Source: an uncultured Planctomycetaceae bacterium (lineage in GTDB: Bacteria > Planctomycetota > Planctomycetia > Pirellulales > Pirellulaceae). From it: a stretch of 8,446 bases of DNA. Below the pieces are notes generated by a model. The model worked only from the letters and a program-made list of their open reading frames with translations, was not told the DNA's origin and made no database searches. Made by a program: the position numbers and the translations under genes. The stretch is from positions 1 through 8,446 of the forward strand of contig CALBTA010000460.1 in NCBI GenBank assembly GCA_937967755.1, in the 5' to 3' direction. Positions 6,105 to 8,446 of the stretch are shown piece after piece; the stretch's first letter is position 1, and the number at the start of each line of letters is the position of its first letter.

Positions 6105-6905
6105 TTACTGGCGCTGAAGTCGAACTTCACGCACATCCATCACGGCGACGCCTGGTTTCTGTTTGGCACGGATTTGCAGTGAGTGCTCGCCGGCTGTTTT
6201 GATTTCGATCTCGCCGATGTTGCGCGGCTTGAAGTTCTGAAAATGCCCTGTGTCTTCGACGACGCACGAAACCTTCGCGTCGCCGACGACGATGTCCACC
6301 TCGCTGCCGCCGTGTCCCTTGCCGCAACCTTGCAGCACATGCACTGTGAAACGGCCCGGCCGGTCGATCTTAAAATTCCACTCGCACCAATCATCGACAT
6401 TCGCCCAATAGCCGACGGTGTTCTTGTGCGGCTGCGGCTCGAACCGCAGCAGTTTCCCATGCGTGACCGCCGCATGGGCCGGCAGCACGACGTCGCCCTG
6501 TTCGTTGGGGGTGATTGGCTGCGCGTTCTCAGGAAGCTGCGGCGGTTCTTTTGTCTCGACGATGATGACCGTGCCGGCTTCGGCGTCGGGCGGAAGCTGA
6601 ACGCTCCATGTTTTGACAAGCGGCTTGAGGTTCAAGGGTTTCTTCTTCGCATCGCCCTGGCGGTAAACCGCCCCGATGCGGTTGTTCAACCGCGGAATTT
6701 CAATCGCCTTGCCTGCTGGTTTCCTCGTGATCGTCAAATCAACAGCCGACGGAAGCAACCGCATCTCGCCCCAGTCCAATTCCAAGCCCACAGGCTCAAC
6801 GCCCGAGGCCGGTTCGTCGGCAAGGCTGGAAGTTGCTAAAACCAGGAGCAGGACCGCGCCGAACGGTACGGCGGTGAAATGGTATGGGGGGATTCGAATT
6901 CTCAT
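6105..6905 (-). CDS. Secreted carbohydrate-binding-like beta-sandwich protein
   Basis: 266 residues, starting at ATG 6905-6903 with GAGGAA eight bases upstream. Residues 1-29 are a signal peptide: basic MRIRI, hydrophobic core about 11-26, and cleavage likely after SSLA. Residues about 38-120 form a poorly recognised part with a conserved-looking LDWGEMRLLPSAVDLTI opening. Residues about 150-264 form a compact domain with GYWANVDDWCEWNF, GCGKGHGGSEV and EDTGHFQNFKPRNIGEI. From memory, this type of domain occurs in planctomycete secreted hydrolases (sulfatases, fucosidase- or esterase-like proteins), often at their C-terminus, and looks like a carbohydrate-binding or accessory beta-sandwich. 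No catalytic motif is seen. Two cysteine-containing loops (Cys174, Cys194) and Cys214 could form a disulfide after export. It leads the probable two-gene unit with the M42 peptidase and is divergent from the sulfatase. It may bind or present the sulfatase's substrate (inference). Confidence 0.65.
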   Translation of the reverse strand: MRIRIPPYHFTAVPFGAVLLLVLATSSLADEPASGVEPVGLELDWGEMRLLPSAVDLTITRKPAGKAIEIPRLNNRIGAVYRQGDAKKKPLNLKPLVKTWSVQLPPDAEAGTVIIVETKEPPQLPENAQPITPNEQGDVVLPAHAAVTHGKLLRFEPQPHKNTVGYWANVDDWCEWNFKIDRPGRFTVHVLQGCGKGHGGSEVDIVVGDAKVSCVVEDTGHFQNFKPRNIGEIEIKTAGEHSLQIRAKQKPGVAVMDVREVRLQRQ

Positions 6906-7200
6906 TCAGCAAATTCCTCGAAAGCAATGCTCTGAAACGTTCGTTGGCTCGCATACAACAGAAACGGCCGAATTAAGTTGAACAGAAGGTCGCGAAGTTC
7001 GCAAAGGTTAGAAGGAGAATGGGTGAAGCAAATTAGACAAACATCCGGCTTGGCAAGAATATCCTTCGCGAACTTTGCGGTCTTCTGTTGAAAATGTCCG
7101 CGAACATCTATCGGTATCGGTAGAGACCTATTGAATCATTTCCAGCGCTGAACGTAAATGATGTAGTCTGAAAACGGCATTGTGTAGCTGTAGGAGAATA
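6906..7200. promoter_or_regulatory. Divergent spacer between secreted beta-sandwich gene and sulfatase
   Basis: 295 bp serving the starts of both flanking genes. Its main structure is the long inverted repeat at 6978-7092. Between that repeat and the sulfatase lies a short tandem TATCGG motif (near 7109-7121) and a weak TTGAAT (near 7131) with no good -10 partner. No confident promoter is called for either gene. Confidence 0.45.
6978..7092. repeat. Imperfect inverted repeat, 30-nt arms, 55-nt spacer
   Basis: The left arm 6978-7007 and right arm 7063-7092 are reverse complements at 25 of 30 positions. The right arm contains CCTTCGCGAACTTTGCGG and then CTTCTGTTGAA; the left arm is its counterpart with five substitutions. 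The spacer is AT-richer. The sequence is unlike the CAAGCTGCCAGCTTG repeats elsewhere in the window, so it is a second repeat family. It resembles dispersed intergenic repeats of the 'cttcgcg..ctttgcgg' type that I recall from planctomycete genomes. Because the arms could pair in RNA, it may act as a terminator or insulator between the divergent genes. Confidence 0.7.
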
Positions 7201-8446
7201 ATGTTCAAATACCTTGCAAGAATCATTCTGTTCGCTGTCATTGTAATTGCTTCGACGGGCACGTTCGCTCGGCCGGAAGAACCCTCGCGCCCGAACATCG
7301 TCTTCATCATGATCGACGATCTCGGCTGGATGGACCTGGCTGTGCAAGGCAACAAGTTGGTCGAGACGCCGCACATCGACCGCCTGGCGACGCAGGGTAT
7401 GCGGTTCACCGATGCCTACGCGGCCGCACCGGTCTGTACGCCAACCCGGGCCGCGATCATGACCGGGCAATCGCCGGCCCGCTTGCGAATCACCAACCAC
7501 ACACCCGACCGCGCGTCGTTCACGCCCAAGAACGCAAAGCTGCTACCGGCGGCGATGCACAATCACTTGGCGCGGGAGCGTATCACCATTGCCGAACGCC
7601 TGAAGCAAGCCGGTTATGCAACGGCGTTCATGGGCAAGTGGCATCTCTCCGGCGGCGGCCGCGGCCAGCCAGAGTTCGAGCCGACCGCCCAGGGCTTCGA
7701 CATTAACATTGGCGGTTGCGGCTACGGAGGCCCGCCGACGTTTTTCGACCCGTATAAGATTCCGAATCTGAAAGACCGCCGCGAAGGTGAGTACCTGCCC
7801 GACCGATTAGCCGACGAGGCAATCGACTTCATGCAAGCCAATCGAGATCGCCGCTTCGCGTTGTTCCTGTGGAATTACACGGTGCACTGGCCGATGGAAG
7901 CACCCGAGCCGTTGCTAAAAAAATACGCCGACCGCAAAGGCCCTGGGCTGAAAGATACCCGCTATGGGGCAATGATCGAGGCGATGGACCGGTCCATCGG
8001 CCGCGCGCTGGCTGAAATCGATCGCCTGAAATTAACTGACAACACGCTGTTGATTTTCACATCCGACAACGGCGGCTTCGGCGGCGTCGCCGACAATCGC
8101 CCGCTCCGCGAAGCGAAGGGGCACCTGTACGAAGGGGGCATTCGTGTGCCGCTGATCGTTCGCTGGCCCGGCAAGATCGAAGCCGGTTCCACGTCGGCCG
8201 TGCCGGTCATCAGCATGGATCACTTTCCAACTGTGCTGGAAGCCGCCGGGCTGAAGCCCGCGGATGATACGCCAATCGATGGCGAAAGCCTACTGCCGTT
8301 GTTCGCCGGCGAAGCGCTGCGGCGCGATGCGATTTATTTTCACTACCCCAACTACGCCTGGCACCGATCCAACCGCCTGGGCGGAGCCATTCGCAGCGGG
8401 AAGTGGAAGTTGATCGAAAGGTTCGACGACAATTCGCTGGAACTGT
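7201..8446 (+). CDS. S1-family sulfatase, secreted (C-terminus beyond right edge)
   Basis: 415 codons are present and the frame is open to the edge. The start is ATG at 7201 with AGGAG (7192-7196) four bases upstream. A signal peptide spans residues 1-23 (basic MFKYLAR, then a hydrophobic core, cleavage near TGTFA). The formylglycinesulfatase signature is intact: C79-T-P-T-R83, whose Cys is converted to formylglycine by a maturation enzyme. The other active-site residues are also visible: Asp39-Asp40 (NIVFIMIDDLG) and Asp289-Asn290 (FTSDNGG) for the metal, Lys146 and His148 (MGKWHL), His229 (TVHWP) and Lys307 (REAKGHLYEGGIRVP). This is a complete, probably active catalytic domain of the arylsulfatase-A-like type that hydrolyses sulfate esters on polysaccharides. 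The substrate cannot be read from the sequence. The missing C-terminus would hold the small four-stranded subdomain, whose start is visible at GGAIRSGKWKLIE. It is divergent from the secreted beta-sandwich gene. Confidence 0.93.
   Translation, partial: MFKYLARIILFAVIVIASTGTFARPEEPSRPNIVFIMIDDLGWMDLAVQGNKLVETPHIDRLATQGMRFTDAYAAAPVCTPTRAAIMTGQSPARLRITNHTPDRASFTPKNAKLLPAAMHNHLARERITIAERLKQAGYATAFMGKWHLSGGGRGQPEFEPTAQGFDINIGGCGYGGPPTFFDPYKIPNLKDRREGEYLPDRLADEAIDFMQANRDRRFALFLWNYTVHWPMEAPEPLLKKYADRKGPGLKDTRYGAMIEAMDRSIGRALAEIDRLKLTDNTLLIFTSDNGGFGGVADNRPLREAKGHLYEGGIRVPLIVRWPGKIEAGSTSAVPVISMDHFPTVLEAAGLKPADDTPIDGESLLPLFAGEALRRDAIYFHYPNYAWHRSNRLGGAIRSGKWKLIERFDDNSLEL

Noticed and set aside
6183..6839. 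218-codon plus-strand open frame
   Set aside because: Shadow of the secreted beta-sandwich gene on the other strand; long antisense frames are expected in GC-rich coding DNA.
7015..7040. Shine-Dalgarno-like GGAG followed by a five-codon ATG frame inside the inverted-repeat spacer
   Set aside because: Far too short to weigh and inside a repeat; most likely chance.

Overview
The window looks like a chromosomal segment of a planctomycete, most likely of the Pirellula/Rhodopirellula group. The grounds are gene content and sequence style, not a marker gene. It has a DUF1552-type secreted protein with a twin-arginine-like leader, an S1 sulfatase, a secreted beta-sandwich protein of the kind found beside or fused to planctomycete hydrolases, a very large modular exported protein, moderately high GC, wide intergenic spaces and dispersed palindromic repeats. 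The taxonomic call is inference.

Layout. At the left edge, on the minus strand, is the first 83 codons of a DUF1552-like protein, with a near-consensus sigma-70 promoter upstream. About 1 kb without a convincing gene follows. It holds two related palindrome-ended repeats of about 125 bp, a GC-rich stem-loop, a perfect 14-bp palindrome, and a doubtful chain of very small minus-strand ORFs. Next, on the minus strand, is an 899-residue exported protein: N-terminal jelly-roll-like domain, Ig-like domain, (beta/alpha)-barrel resembling a glycoside hydrolase, and C-terminal beta domains. A 220-bp divergent spacer carries an extended -10 promoter candidate and a perfect Shine-Dalgarno for a plus-strand xylose-isomerase-like TIM-barrel protein (TTG start). 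That gene converges on a two-gene minus-strand unit: a secreted carbohydrate-binding-like protein followed by an M42-type metallopeptidase. A second divergent spacer contains a long imperfect inverted repeat. It leads to a plus-strand S1 sulfatase, cut off by the right edge after 415 codons.

How the genes may work together. The exported proteins (glycosidase-like, carbohydrate-binding-like, sulfatase) and the cytoplasmic sugar-isomerase-like and peptidase proteins fit the polysaccharide and sulfated-glycan breakdown lifestyle of planctomycetes. Nothing in the sequence proves a shared pathway, and only the secreted beta-sandwich/M42 pair looks like an operon. I see no phage, defence, CRISPR, transposase, tRNA or rRNA signature and no clear new multi-gene system. 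The most distinctive points are the apparent loss of standard metal ligands in the isomerase-like protein, the unusual putative active site of the large barrel protein, and two different families of dispersed inverted repeats.
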